Below the pieces are notes generated by a model that was given only the letters and a program-made list of their open reading frames with translations, was not told the DNA's origin and ran no database searches. 64,000 nucleotides of DNA from DATAXP01 sp963708675 (lineage in GTDB: Bacteria > Planctomycetota > Planctomycetia > Pirellulales > PNKZ01): NCBI GenBank assembly GCA_963708675.1, contig CAVPTO010000003.1, positions 4,774,001-4,838,000 of the forward strand. The letters run 5' to 3'. Of this stretch, positions 26,273 to 36,763 are shown piece after piece. The stretch's first letter is position 1. Every line of letters begins with the position of its first letter. Both the position numbers and the translations under genes were made by a program.

Positions 26273-26749
26273 TCACGGCATTGTAGATTGCAGCGCCGTC
26301 GATGGCCAGAGATGGTACAGCATCAGATAAATCACCACGCCCGTGACCGAGACGTACAGCCAAATCGGCCAGGTCCACCAGGCCCAACGGCGATGGGCCG
26401 CCCGCCGGTCGCGAAAGCCGAGCACGATGGTGACGATCGCCAGCACCGGCACCGCGGCGGCCAACACAACGTGCGTAAGTAGGATCGTGTAGTAGACGTA
26501 CCGCACGGGCGACGGGTCGGTGAACTTCACGCTGCCCACGTAGTAGTGGTAAAAGAGATACGTCGTGAGAAACGCGATGCTCACGCCGAAGGCTGCGACC
26601 ATCGTCCACTTATGCGCCGTCTCGCGCTTCTGCTTGATGAGGACGTAGCCCCACACGAGCAGCACCGTCGCCAACCCGTTGAGCGACGCATTCACCGCCG
26701 GCAGATCGTGGACCGTCATTCCGAGTAGTGCGACGCCTGCTTCGTTCAC
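26273..26749 (-). CDS. DUF420 membrane protein (CtaM-like)
   Basis: A 158-residue protein with four membrane helices, matching DUF420 (YozB/CtaM). Conserved histidines lie in ETAHKWTMVAAF, YLFYHYYVG and ILLTHVVLAA, and the closing part reads VSTVTGVVIYLMLYHLWP-like helix segments (VTGVVIYLMLYHL). In Firmicutes CtaM is needed to mature haem A oxidases. It follows SCO with a GTG start overlapping the SCO stop by four bases. The assignment as an oxidase maturation factor rests on family and neighbourhood. Confidence 0.9.
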   Translation of the reverse strand: MNEAGVALLGMTVHDLPAVNASLNGLATVLLVWGYVLIKQKRETAHKWTMVAAFGVSIAFLTTYLFYHYYVGSVKFTDPSPVRYVYYTILLTHVVLAAAVPVLAIVTIVLGFRDRRAAHRRWAWWTWPIWLYVSVTGVVIYLMLYHLWPSTALQSTMP

Positions 26750-27405
26750 GACGGCGACTCCACCGCTTGCGGTTTCGCGCTGGCCGGCTGCTCCTTCAAC
26801 ACCTTATCGAGCGTCCTCCTGAACGACTCCAACTCCAGCGGCTCGCGCGATCGCCACGTTCCTCGCACCTTGCCTTTGCGATCGACGAGGATGATGCGAT
26901 CACTGTGTTCCTTGCCCATCACGGTCACATGGAACACGTCCTGCCCCAACTCCTTCGTTTCGGTCAGCGGGCCGGTGAGGAACAACCATTCCTTGGGATC
27001 GGCCTTGTAGTGTTCCGCATATTTGCGAAGCACCTCGGGCGTGTCGGTGTCGGGGTCGACCGTGACGCTGACGATCTTTACGCCACGCTCCTTCAGTTCG
27101 GGCTGCAGCGTCGAGATGATTTGATTCATCTGCGCACAGAAACCCGGACAACTGGCGAAGAAAAAGCTCGCAACCCAAACATCGCCTTCGAGCGCGCCGA
27201 GGTTCAGCGACTCGCCGCTCTTCTCGGTGAACGTGAAGTCAGACAGCGGACGGCTGGGCGTGTCGGTTGACGCGCTCTCCGAATCAGTCGCTCCCGTGCC
27301 CTGCGAGACGTTCATCGCGTGTGCATGCCGCCAAAACGAATACGCTCCGTAGGCCCCGACCACGGCGAGCATCACACTCAACCACAAACGCACCGCGAGC
27401 GTCAT
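26746..27405 (-). CDS. SCO-family copper chaperone
   Basis: A 219-residue thioredoxin-fold protein anchored by an N-terminal helix (residues 4-24). The copper site is CPGFC (cysteines near residues 86 and 90), and the distal histidine is probably in KEHSDRIILVD. SCO proteins deliver copper to the CuA centre of subunit II or act as its thiol reductase. The middle segment VKIVSVTVDPDTDTPEVLRK is typical of the family. Its ATG overlaps the stop of the ABC permease (ATGA), and its stop overlaps DUF420. Confidence 0.93.
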   Translation of the reverse strand: MTLAVRLWLSVMLAVVGAYGAYSFWRHAHAMNVSQGTGATDSESASTDTPSRPLSDFTFTEKSGESLNLGALEGDVWVASFFFASCPGFCAQMNQIISTLQPELKERGVKIVSVTVDPDTDTPEVLRKYAEHYKADPKEWLFLTGPLTETKELGQDVFHVTVMGKEHSDRIILVDRKGKVRGTWRSREPLELESFRRTLDKVLKEQPASAKPQAVESPS

Positions 27406-28226
27406 AACAAATCTCCTGTCGTTCGCGTGCCAGCCACCTTGCACGAAAGCGCGAACGTGAGCACCGCAAACAAGAGCGTGACGATCCAACACACACTGAG
27501 CGACGGCAAGCCGGCCAGCAGCGGCGTCGCCGCATCGCCAAGTGGTAAGTATAGCAGTCGCCGCACGCCGGCAACGCCATACGTCAGGGGGTTCAGCGCC
27601 AGCACCCAACCGAGCCATCCGCCTTGTGCCGGAAAGAACGCGCCCGAGAGCAGCCACATCGGCATCAGGAACACGCTCATGATCGCATGGAAGCCTTGCG
27701 TGGAATCCATCCGCCATGCGATGAGAAAGCCAAGCCCCGTGAGCGCGATCGAAAGCACAAACAACAGCGCGGTGATCGCGACGAGCGACAGCGCGGTGAA
27801 GCGCAGCCCCAACGTCACGCCCAGCGCCAGGAAGATCATCCCCTGCACCATCGCGATCGATGAGGCGCCGACGATCTTGCCGAGCACCATCGACCATCGC
27901 GGGATCGGAGCGACGAGCACCGATTGCAAGAAGCCTTCGCGGCGATCTTCGATGATCGAGATCGTGGCGAAGATCGCGGTGAACAGCAGAATGAGCACGA
28001 TGATGCCGGGAAAGAAATACTCGGCATACGACGGCCCTGCACCGGCGGCCGTTTCGGTCATGCGAAACGACGGCCCCAGCCCCGCGCTGAACAGCAGCCA
28101 AAAGATAATCGGTTGACCGAGCGCGCCGAACACGCGATTCCGCTGACGCACGAAGCGCAACACCTCGCGCATCGCCAGCGCCGTGGCTGCGCGAATGGCC
28201 GAGATGGGCTGGGCGTCACTTCGCAT
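27402..28226 (-). CDS. ABC-2 type transporter permease
   Basis: A 274-residue integral membrane protein with six predicted helices. It contains the ABC-2 family segment FFPGIIVLILLFTAIFATIS and the coupling-type stretch DRREGFLQSVLVAPIPRW. It overlaps the ATPase gene upstream by 11 bases and SCO downstream by four, so it is part of the oxidase operon. Such DrrB/NodJ-like permeases pair with one ATPase as a dimer of each. The substrate is unknown; a link to haem, copper or oxidase assembly is inference. Confidence 0.92.
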   Translation of the reverse strand: MRSDAQPISAIRAATALAMREVLRFVRQRNRVFGALGQPIIFWLLFSAGLGPSFRMTETAAGAGPSYAEYFFPGIIVLILLFTAIFATISIIEDRREGFLQSVLVAPIPRWSMVLGKIVGASSIAMVQGMIFLALGVTLGLRFTALSLVAITALLFVLSIALTGLGFLIAWRMDSTQGFHAIMSVFLMPMWLLSGAFFPAQGGWLGWVLALNPLTYGVAGVRRLLYLPLGDAATPLLAGLPSLSVCWIVTLLFAVLTFALSCKVAGTRTTGDLL

Positions 28227-29163
28227 GTTGAGTCTCGACTTCCTCGGTCATGCGTCGCCCTGTCCGATCGATGAACACGTCTTCGAGCGTCGGGCGACCC
28301 AACGTCACCGCCTGGATGCGCCCACTGAAGGCCTCGACCAATTGCGGAATGAGGCGATGACCGTCCGGCTCTTCGAGCCGCACGCGACCGTCCACGACCT
28401 TCGCCGTGCGCTGGAAACGCGACGCGATTTCCGCGACGAGCGCCGCGGGCTCGGTCGTTTCGATGGTGATCGAGTCGCCACCCACGGTCGACCGCAGACG
28501 GTCGGGCGTATCGAGGGCGACGAGCTTGCCGCGATCCATGATCGCCAGACGATCGACCTTCTTGGCCTCTTCGAGCAAATGCGTGGTGAGCACAATCGTC
28601 ACACCATCCGTGCGGCGGATCTCGTGCAGATATTCCCACAAGTCGGTCCGTGCGCCGGGGTCGAGCCCCGTGCTGGGTTCGTCGAGCAGCAAGATCGGTG
28701 GGCGATGCAGCAGTCCCTTCGCGAGTTCAACTCGCCGTCGCAATCCGCCGGAAAGCGTCTCGACCATATCTCGCCTGCGATCGGTGAGGCGAAAGCGTTC
28801 GAGCAGCGCGTCCTCGGCGCGCCGCAGCGGCTCGCCCGACATGCCAACCAGCGGGCCGTGAAAACGCAGGTTCTCGGAGACCGTCAGTTTTTTGTCGAGG
28901 CTCGGCGCTTGGAACACGACACCGAGTTGCTGTTGCACCGAGCGGCGATCGCGCGTGATGTCGAGGCCGAGCACTTCGATCTTTCCTTGCTGCGGCGGCA
29001 GCAGGGTCGAAAGGACGCGGAACAGCGTGGTCTTGCCACTGCCGTTGGGGCCGAGGATGGCGAGCAGTTCGCCTTGGCTGATCTGCAAGTCGAGTCCGTC
29101 GATCGCGCGACGCGAGCCGTAATCGTGCACCAACCGCGAGATACTGATCGCCGTCGCGGTCAT
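28216..29163 (-). CDS. ABC transporter ATP-binding protein (DrrA/CcmA-like)
   Basis: A 315-residue ATPase with Walker A GPNGSGKTT (about residues 38-46), Q-loop VVFQAPSLD, signature LSGGLRRRV, Walker B ILLLDEPSTGLDP and H-loop TTHLLEEA. A C-terminal domain of about 80 residues carries LGRPTLEDVFIDRTGR, the motif that marks daunorubicin/ABC-2 exporters. It works with the overlapping permease. It starts immediately after the subunit IV stop, so it is transcribed with the oxidase genes. Confidence 0.95.
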   Translation of the reverse strand: MTATAISISRLVHDYGSRRAIDGLDLQISQGELLAILGPNGSGKTTLFRVLSTLLPPQQGKIEVLGLDITRDRRSVQQQLGVVFQAPSLDKKLTVSENLRFHGPLVGMSGEPLRRAEDALLERFRLTDRRRDMVETLSGGLRRRVELAKGLLHRPPILLLDEPSTGLDPGARTDLWEYLHEIRRTDGVTIVLTTHLLEEAKKVDRLAIMDRGKLVALDTPDRLRSTVGGDSITIETTEPAALVAEIASRFQRTAKVVDGRVRLEEPDGHRLIPQLVEAFSGRIQAVTLGRPTLEDVFIDRTGRRMTEEVETQHAK

Positions 29164-29655
29164 CTAGTGCTTGTGCGCATCGCCGGGGGCATGATCGTGG
29201 TCGTGATCATGATCGGCGGCCAGCGTGGCGCTGGCGTTTTCGATGCTGCGAGCGTCGGCGGCTGTGCCGACGTATTCCTTGCGCTCTGCGGAATATCGCC
29301 GCACACGCATGCCCACGTCGGGGATGAGCGCGATGACGAGAAACGCGCTCATGATCGACGCCGGAATCGTCAGCACGTATTTCCAGTCGGCCTCGTACTT
29401 CAAGTGCATGAAGACCAGAATCACGAGCGACGCCTTGGTGCACGAGACAGCCATCATGAAGAACCAGCCGACAGCGGGCTTGTGATGGTACGGCCAAAAC
29501 TCGGAGTAGGTGAAGAACGACGCCCCCGTGAGCACGCACAACGCGAGGAACACGTAGATGTACTTGGCCAACGAGTGTTCGCCGCCGTGATCGCCATGCA
29601 CGGGATCGTGATGTCCCGGATGCGGATGGGCGTAAGGATCGTGCGTTGGGTCCAT
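29164..29655 (-). CDS. Cytochrome c oxidase subunit IV-like protein
   Basis: A 163-residue protein with a His-rich N-terminus (DPTHDPYAHPHPGHHD), three membrane helices and a soluble tail ending in another His-rich run. The segment SFFTYSEFWPYHHKPAVGWF and KASLVILVFMHLKYE identify the prokaryotic COX4 family. It stabilises the haem-copper oxidase. The histidine-rich ends could bind copper, but that is a guess. It lies between subunit III and the ABC ATPase. Confidence 0.88.
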   Translation of the reverse strand: MDPTHDPYAHPHPGHHDPVHGDHGGEHSLAKYIYVFLALCVLTGASFFTYSEFWPYHHKPAVGWFFMMAVSCTKASLVILVFMHLKYEADWKYVLTIPASIMSAFLVIALIPDVGMRVRRYSAERKEYVGTAADARSIENASATLAADHDHDHDHAPGDAHKH

Positions 29656-29673
29656 ATCGTTTCAACCAATCCG

Positions 29674-29699
29674 TTTAGCCGGCGAGCTTGCTCGCCGTG
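29674..29699. repeat. Hairpin repeat, family B
   Basis: A 26-base unit beginning TTTAGCCGGCGAGC whose CGGCGAG and CTCGCCG arms fold over a CTTG loop. The identical 26 bases occur at 45553-45578, both between genes of the respiratory block. Confidence 0.85.
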
Positions 29700-29726
29700 C
29701 CGGTGACGTGTCTCGGAACCAGGCGA

Positions 29727-30680
29727 TCAGAACAAATACAGCAGCGGGAACAGGAAGATCCACACCAAGTCGACGAAGTGCCAATACAACCCGATGTTCT
29801 CAACACCGTTGACGCATGTCGAGTCGAGTTTCCAAGTGAGCAGCATAATCGCGAAGAAAATCAGCCCGACGAGGACGTGCACGGCATGAAAACCGGTGAG
29901 CAGGAAGTACGAACTCGCCCACATGTTCCCGCCGGGAATGACGATCGGCATCTTGAGCCATGAGTATTTGTCGTTCAGTCCATGCAGATGTTCGTGCGAC
30001 CCCGGGGCGGGGAGCGGCATGATTTTGGCCGCGAGCGTCACCAGATCTGCCGGGTCGGTCGAGGCCGCCAACGCCGCAATCTTTTCTTGCTCGACGATGC
30101 CGTTGACCTCGGCCTGCTCTTTCTCGACGGTCTCCAGTTTCTCGCTGCTTTGGTTGTTCTTGATCGCGTTGATGCGCAACGTGAACCCGAGCTTCAACTC
30201 GAGCAGCCTCGTGCGAACAGCGGAGCCGTAGTACAGGTCGGGACGTTCGTAGATCGCGCTGCGTGGAGAGGCGGGATAAATGCCGTGATCGAACTTGGCC
30301 ATGTACTCGAACCCCTTCACGCCGAGGAACAACGAACCAAGCGCCAGCGTGACGGCCATCCACATGCGGGCTGCGGCGGACTTGTTCACTCGAGCCGACT
30401 CGAAGCAGAGCACGATCGACACGCTGGAGCAGATGAGCACGAACGTGTTGAACGCGCCGATCGGTTCGCTGAGATGCACGGCATGCGGCACCGGCCAGGT
30501 CATCGCGCCGAAGCGAATGACGATATACGTGCCGATGAGCGCGGCGAAGAACATGATCTCGGTCGAAAGGAACAGCCACATGAACAGCTTGCCGTTGTTG
30601 ATCGGCAGGCCGTCGTGGTACTGCAGCTTCAAATGGCCGTGACCGTGGTCATGACCGGCGTCGTGTGCAATCGTTGCCAT
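29727..30680 (-). CDS. ctaE: Cytochrome c oxidase subunit III
   Basis: A 317-residue subunit III of the haem-copper oxidase. It has a His-rich N-terminus (HDAGHDHGHGHLKLQYH), the helix MWLFLSTEIMFFAALIGTY and the C-terminal FHAVHVLVGLIFFAIM and IGLYWHFVDLVWIFLFPLLY. Between helices near residues 130-220 there is an extra polar insertion of about 90 residues with a coiled-coil section (KLETVEKEQAEVNGIVEQEK), absent from the textbook enzyme. The protein sits in the membrane next to subunit I. Its 5' side is separated from the haem O synthase gene by a family B hairpin. Confidence 0.94.
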   Translation of the reverse strand: MATIAHDAGHDHGHGHLKLQYHDGLPINNGKLFMWLFLSTEIMFFAALIGTYIVIRFGAMTWPVPHAVHLSEPIGAFNTFVLICSSVSIVLCFESARVNKSAAARMWMAVTLALGSLFLGVKGFEYMAKFDHGIYPASPRSAIYERPDLYYGSAVRTRLLELKLGFTLRINAIKNNQSSEKLETVEKEQAEVNGIVEQEKIAALAASTDPADLVTLAAKIMPLPAPGSHEHLHGLNDKYSWLKMPIVIPGGNMWASSYFLLTGFHAVHVLVGLIFFAIMLLTWKLDSTCVNGVENIGLYWHFVDLVWIFLFPLLYLF

Positions 30681-30689
30681 GTCACCCTG

Positions 30690-30715
30690 TTTAGCCGGCC
30701 CGCTTGCGGACCGTG
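30690..30715. repeat. Hairpin repeat, family B, imperfect
   Basis: TTTAGCCGGCCCGCTTGCGG followed by ACCGTG. It is the same unit as at 29674 with changes in the stem. It lies between subunit III and haem O synthase. Confidence 0.7.
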
Positions 30716-30725
30716 TTGACGAACC

Positions 30726-31643
30726 TTATCGCATCGGGCCGCAAATCATCACCAACAACAAAATCGGCAGATACACCAACGACGCCCGCAACAGTACGCG
30801 TGCTGTCGTTTCGTTCCGCCGCCAGCAGAACGCCAACGCACACATCAACTGCGCGACGCCCAACACCAGCGCCGTCACAAAGTACGGGGTGCCGGCGAAG
30901 TCGACGACGCTGGGCAGCAGACTGACCGGGATCAGCAACATCGCCGAGCAGACCGCCTGCAACCCCGCGAGTTGACCGGTCGGATCGACAACCGGGAGCA
31001 TCTTCATGCCGGCCGCCTCGTACTGACGGCGGTACAGCCACGCGATCGCCATGAAGTGTGGGAACTGCCAGAGGAACAGAATTAAGAACAGCGCCCACGC
31101 CGCCGCGCCAAGTCGTCCGCCGACTGCGGCCCAACCCATGAGAATCGGCAACGCGCCAGCGACCGCGCCGACGAACGTGTTCATCGTCGTTCGCAGCTTC
31201 ATCGGCGTGTAAACGCAGACGTACAGCACCCACGACGCCAGTCCCATGACGGCGGTCGCCATGTTGACCATCGTTGCGAGATAGATCAGCCCCGCGATGA
31301 CCAACACCGTGGCGAACGTCGTTACTTCCACGACGGTCAAACGTCCCGAGGCCGCGGGGCGGTCGGCCGTGCGTGGCATAAGGATGTCGATCTTGCGTTC
31401 GAGCAACTGATTGCACGCGCTCGCGCTTCCCGCCACCAGCGCGGTGCCGATCATGGCGTGAATGAGGATTGCGGCGTCGGCGGTTCCCCAACTGGCCATC
31501 ACGCCGGCAGTGAACACGGTCAACAGCTCAAGCACGGCGATGCGCGGCTTCGTGAGTTCCAAATAGTCGGCGAAGCGCGCGACACTCAACGGTCGCGACC
31601 GCACGGCGACGGCTTGTTCGCAGAATGCACCGGTGCTGCTCAT
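30726..31643 (-). CDS. ctaB: Protoheme IX farnesyltransferase (haem O synthase)
   Basis: A 305-residue UbiA-superfamily membrane enzyme that attaches farnesyl to haem B to make haem O. The active-site loops are NQLLERKIDILMPRTADRP (about residues 90-108) and the later YTPMKLRTTMN. About nine membrane helices follow the family pattern. It is cotranscribed with haem A synthase: the start ATG at 31643 overlaps that gene's stop (ATGA). Upstream codons in the same frame belong to the previous gene. The two enzymes supply haem A to the adjacent oxidase. Confidence 0.95.
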   Translation of the reverse strand: MSSTGAFCEQAVAVRSRPLSVARFADYLELTKPRIAVLELLTVFTAGVMASWGTADAAILIHAMIGTALVAGSASACNQLLERKIDILMPRTADRPAASGRLTVVEVTTFATVLVIAGLIYLATMVNMATAVMGLASWVLYVCVYTPMKLRTTMNTFVGAVAGALPILMGWAAVGGRLGAAAWALFLILFLWQFPHFMAIAWLYRRQYEAAGMKMLPVVDPTGQLAGLQAVCSAMLLIPVSLLPSVVDFAGTPYFVTALVLGVAQLMCALAFCWRRNETTARVLLRASLVYLPILLLVMICGPMR

Positions 31644-32653
31644 GCCGCGACCCCCATCATCATCGTTGCTCCGACAAAGGAACCGGCCGGCCAGCGTACC
31701 AGGCGAAACGATCGCAGCGCCAACAACACGGCGGAGACAAAAATCAACGAACCCGTGGCGACGTGCGCCGTCGTGATGACGGCCTGGCCCAGGCTTTCTT
31801 GCACGATGACGTGACTCTCGGCCCAACCGTAGCCTTCGAACCATGCGGGCCAACCGAAGTTAGTGACCCATGTCGCGGTGCCGAGCAGCAACTGCACGAC
31901 GATCAAAGCGACGAGCGCCCACGCGGGCCGCCGCAATAGCGCTTCACTGCTGAACGATCGTCGCACACGATTGGCAGCCAGCGCGATGTGGACGACCAGC
32001 GCGAAGGCGACCACGAGATGCGAGATCACGTAAAGTTGCACCGTTCGCGGATTCGCCATCGGCCCGGCATGACGAAGGTGCGCGCCAATGGCGATTTGCA
32101 AGTACGCGATGACGGCGGTGAGCGTCGTGAGTCGACGCAGTTTACTGGCTGCCTGGTCGAGTTTTGCGGGAGTGTTTGCACGCCAATAGCGTGACGTGAA
32201 CACGGCGAGCGCCACGGTCATCGCGAAGAACAGCGGACCCGTGGTGCCGTGAATCATGGCGAGCACGCGGCGATCTTGAAGCACACGCGCTCCGCCAAGC
32301 AGCCCTTGTCCAATCACGGCGGCCAGCACGGCGACACTATAAAACTTCACCCAACGTCGCGAGTCGCACAGCCACACGGCAACGACGACGGCGATCGTGA
32401 TCATGCCGATCAACGCGCCGAGCAACCGATGCCCGTGCTCGACGAACAGATCCCAAGGACCGAACAGCCATGTCTGCCACGGATACAGGAATAAGTTGTA
32501 TCCATAGGTGGTCGGCCAATCGGGCACGGCCATGCCGGCCTCGTATGTCGTCACCATGCCGCCGACCCAAATGAGCGGAAACGTCGCGCAGACCAACACC
32601 ACGGCCAAGACGTGTGGCAGGCGTGAGTCGTGATTTGCAACGGGAGGCGTCAT
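31640..32653 (-). CDS. ctaA: Haem A synthase (COX15/CtaA)
   Basis: A 337-residue enzyme with eight membrane helices that oxidises haem O to haem A. It carries the duplicated four-helix arrangement with conserved histidines in WDLFVEHGHRLLGALIG, AMIHGTTGPLFFAM, VISHLVVAFALVVH and ITTAHVATGSLIF. Early residues FPLIWVGGMVTTYEAGMAVP and PDWPTTYG are family hallmarks. It lies just downstream of subunit I across a repeat, and its stop overlaps ctaB. Confidence 0.95.
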   Translation of the reverse strand: MTPPVANHDSRLPHVLAVVLVCATFPLIWVGGMVTTYEAGMAVPDWPTTYGYNLFLYPWQTWLFGPWDLFVEHGHRLLGALIGMITIAVVVAVWLCDSRRWVKFYSVAVLAAVIGQGLLGGARVLQDRRVLAMIHGTTGPLFFAMTVALAVFTSRYWRANTPAKLDQAASKLRRLTTLTAVIAYLQIAIGAHLRHAGPMANPRTVQLYVISHLVVAFALVVHIALAANRVRRSFSSEALLRRPAWALVALIVVQLLLGTATWVTNFGWPAWFEGYGWAESHVIVQESLGQAVITTAHVATGSLIFVSAVLLALRSFRLVRWPAGSFVGATMMMGVAA

Positions 32654-32681
32654 CGAACGGTTAATGTCGAATGTCGAAAAT

Positions 32682-32740
32682 CAAATGACGAAAGAAGCAC
32701 GAAGCTCCAATGACGAAACACAAGGGATATTCGTCATTTG
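32682..32740. repeat. Inverted repeat between ctaD and ctaA
   Basis: CAAATGACGAA at 32682-32692 is inverted as TTCGTCATTTG at 32730-32740, 11 of 11 bases. It is flanked by more AATGTCGAA- and TTCGTCATTC-like units. A distinct AT-rich intergenic repeat. Confidence 0.75.
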
Positions 32741-32763
32741 AATTTCGGCATTCGTCATTCTCC

Positions 32764-34590
<1,827 letters not shown>

Positions 34591-34606
34591 GCGAAACCTT
34601 CCGCCT

Positions 34607-35356
34607 TTACTTCATCATGTTCTGTTGTTCGGAGATCATCTTCAGCCAGGCGTCGTAGTCGCTGCGCGATTCGATCGTCAGACGCCCCTTCATCTTGTAA
34701 TGCCCCCAACCGCAAAGCTCGGCGCACACCAGGTCGAACTGCCCCTGGTCGGTGGCGCGGAACCAGACGGGAATCATCATGCCTGGAACCGCGTCTTGCT
34801 TGATGCGGAGGTTCGGCAAGAAGAAATCGTGCAGCACGTCCATGCTCTTCAAACTGACGAGGATTTCTTCGTCGACCGGAATGTGCAGGTCGTTGACGTG
34901 GTGGATGTCGTCGGGCGTGTTGAACTTGCCGTCGGGGCCAGGCCAACGCAGCCGCCACTCGAACTGCCGGGCCATCACCTCGACGGTCGGCGGCATGTCG
35001 GGCTTTCGCATCTTCACGTCGGCCCAAGCGTTCATCTGATAGATCGCGATGAACAGCAACGTCGAAGCAGGCAGAATCGTCCACACCACTTCCAGGTTAT
35101 GGCTGCCGTGCATGAACTTCACCGGATCGCGGTTCGACGCCGAGTCGTATCGCCACAGAAACCAGAACAGTACGCCTTCGGTAACGACGAACACAAGGCC
35201 GGTGAGAATGAGGATGAAGTTCCACAGGTGATCGATTTCGTGCCCATGCTCGGAGACGTCGCGCGGCAGCCACATGCCGCCGTCGGCGGCCCAAACGAAC
35301 AGCGCGACCCCGAGGATCGGGACGAGCAAGAACAAAAAGGCCCAATACCTACTCAC
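34607..35356 (-). CDS. ctaC: Cytochrome c oxidase subunit II
   Basis: A 249-residue subunit II with an N-terminal helix, a second helix (HLWNFILILTGLVFVV) and a periplasmic cupredoxin domain. CuA ligands are H in VLHDFFLPNL and C, C, H and M in VCAELCGWGHYKMKG. There is no C-terminal cytochrome c domain, so the electron donor must be separate; the dihaem protein encoded just upstream is the best candidate. The start is the GTG at 35356, preceded by a strong AAGGAGG site; the open frame beyond it has no family match. Confidence 0.96.
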   Translation of the reverse strand: MSRYWAFLFLLVPILGVALFVWAADGGMWLPRDVSEHGHEIDHLWNFILILTGLVFVVTEGVLFWFLWRYDSASNRDPVKFMHGSHNLEVVWTILPASTLLFIAIYQMNAWADVKMRKPDMPPTVEVMARQFEWRLRWPGPDGKFNTPDDIHHVNDLHIPVDEEILVSLKSMDVLHDFFLPNLRIKQDAVPGMMIPVWFRATDQGQFDLVCAELCGWGHYKMKGRLTIESRSDYDAWLKMISEQQNMMK

Positions 35357-35362
35357 CTGCGT

Positions 35363-35369
35363 CCTCCTT
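35363..35369 (-). promoter_or_regulatory. Ribosome binding site deciding the ctaC start
   Basis: The minus strand reads AAGGAGG, six bases before the GTG at 35356. This perfect Shine-Dalgarno sequence supports GTG over the upstream in-frame ATG-like codons. Its first two bases overlap the left arm of the hairpin at 35368-35426. Confidence 0.8.
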
Positions 35370-35426
35370 AGCCGCGCCGTTGGTGACGCGCTTCGTTCTC
35401 GAGCGCGTCGCAAGCGACGCGGCTAA
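35368..35426. repeat. Hairpin repeat, family B variant
   Basis: TTAGCCGCG at 35368-35376 is inverted as CGCGGCTAA at 35418-35426. It lies between subunit II and the dihaem cytochrome gene. Half copies (GCGGCTAAC) occur at 36720 and similar places. Confidence 0.75.
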
Positions 35427-35430
35427 CATC

Positions 35431-36657
35431 TCAATTTCGTGGTTCGTGCGATGTGATCTCGTAACCCAGCGCTGGCTCGATGGCGTCGTAAGGCAGCGAG
35501 CGGATGTAATCGACAATTTGCCAGATCTCGTCGGGCTTGAGCGTGCCGGGACTTCCCGGACCCGGGCCAGCGCCGGGCATCGGTGTTCCGTTGATGCCCG
35601 CGTGAATGCGACGATACGTGTCGGCCGGGCTGCGGCCGAAGCGGTAGATGCCGAGCCGCAAGTTGCGCGGCTTGATTTCTTGCTTCGGCAGCAGAAAAGT
35701 CGCGAGTACCTCGGGCTTCTTGTCTTTATTCCAGTCGTCGAACAACGGCTCTTCGCTGCCATCGCCGAGCGCCGTGGGACCGTGACATTTCATGCACTGC
35801 GCTTTCGCGCCTTTGAACAACTCCATTCCGCCGGCCATCCACTGACGCTGGTCGGCCACCGATGGATGATCGGGCACTTGGATGACTGCCTGATCGGCCG
35901 CCGCCCACAGGCCCGCGATCGGCTTGAGATGCGCGTCGACCAATGCCGTGCGCGTCATGTCGAGCGGTTCTTCGTCAATGAACACGGTAATGTCCATCGA
36001 GATTTCCGTTTCGCCGCGAATCGCCAAATACTTCACGTACTCGACGAGCGCTTCGACTTCGTCGTCGGGCAACAGCGCGAACGACGGCATGGCTGTGCCC
36101 GCGATTCCGTCGATGAGCACACGCTTCAGGTCGGCATGCGTCGGCTTGCTTGCGCGCTCGGTGCTCTTGAACTTGAATTGCCCTTTGCGATAGTCGCGCG
36201 GATACGGATTCAGAAACATCGCCGTCGGCCCCGCGCCATCGCCGTTGATGCCGTGACAATGAACGCAGTGTTGACGAAACAGACCGCGCTGCGTTCCATC
36301 TTCGTTGCCACCGAAGGGGCCGGCGGCCATCTCGACCTTCGTCAGATCGAGGCCGCTTTCGTCGAAGACGTACGGATCGTCGGGCGTGCCGAACATTGCG
36401 TAAAGCGCCGTCGCAATGTCCTGGCGACCCTTGACGCGGGCGGAGTTGTCTTTGTTGCCCGAGGCGAAGTCGGCGGGGCTTCGCCCCTCCATGTTCATGC
36501 GGAACTCGGGGATCGGCGCCTTGCCGCAACCGGTGATGAAGAGAGCCACTACAAGAATGAACGCCGTGCGCGTTGCGGCGATCGAAACCCCTCTCCCCTT
36601 GCGGGAGAGGGGCAGGGGTGAGGGGTTGTGAAGTGTGTACCCGCTTCGCCCCCTCAC
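35431..36657 (-). CDS. Dihaem cytochrome c lipoprotein
   Basis: A protein of up to 408 residues with a lipobox (LVVALFITGCGKAP) and two haem c motifs: CVHCHGINGDGAGP (about residue 135) and CMKCHGPTALGDGS (about residue 285), each followed by a methionine-bearing stretch. It is probably tethered to the membrane on the periplasmic side and passes electrons to CuA of subunit II, encoded next. The only start codons upstream of the signal peptide lie in the family A repeat at 36586-36703, the best being the GTG at 36657. The first 25 residues would therefore be repeat-encoded. Confidence 0.88.
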   Translation of the reverse strand: MRGRSGYTLHNPSPLPLSRKGRGVSIAATRTAFILVVALFITGCGKAPIPEFRMNMEGRSPADFASGNKDNSARVKGRQDIATALYAMFGTPDDPYVFDESGLDLTKVEMAAGPFGGNEDGTQRGLFRQHCVHCHGINGDGAGPTAMFLNPYPRDYRKGQFKFKSTERASKPTHADLKRVLIDGIAGTAMPSFALLPDDEVEALVEYVKYLAIRGETEISMDITVFIDEEPLDMTRTALVDAHLKPIAGLWAAADQAVIQVPDHPSVADQRQWMAGGMELFKGAKAQCMKCHGPTALGDGSEEPLFDDWNKDKKPEVLATFLLPKQEIKPRNLRLGIYRFGRSPADTYRRIHAGINGTPMPGAGPGPGSPGTLKPDEIWQIVDYIRSLPYDAIEPALGYEITSHEPRN

Positions 36658-36703
36658 CCGGCTCGCCTTCGGCGAACCACCCTCTCCCGCAAGGGGAGAG
36701 GGT
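36586..36703. repeat. Palindromic intergenic repeat, family A, copy 4
   Basis: CCCCTCTCCCCTTGCGGGAG opens it and CCCTCTCCCGCAAGGGGAGA closes it; the core has CACCCGGCTCGCCTTCGGCG. Its left part overlaps the predicted start and N-terminal codons of the dihaem cytochrome. Confidence 0.9.
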
Positions 36704-36763
36704 GAAGTGCGGCGCCAAGCGACGCGGCTAACCGATGATCACGACTAACACGATTCAACATCA

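Noticed and set aside
27406..28101. Long N-terminal extension of the SCO gene in the same frame
   Set aside because: It overlaps the ABC permease and is out of character; the ATG at 27405 overlapping the permease stop is the natural start.
28183..29706. 507-codon open frame on the plus strand across the ABC ATPase and subunit IV genes
   Set aside because: Antisense shadow; the minus strand has Walker and COX4 motifs.
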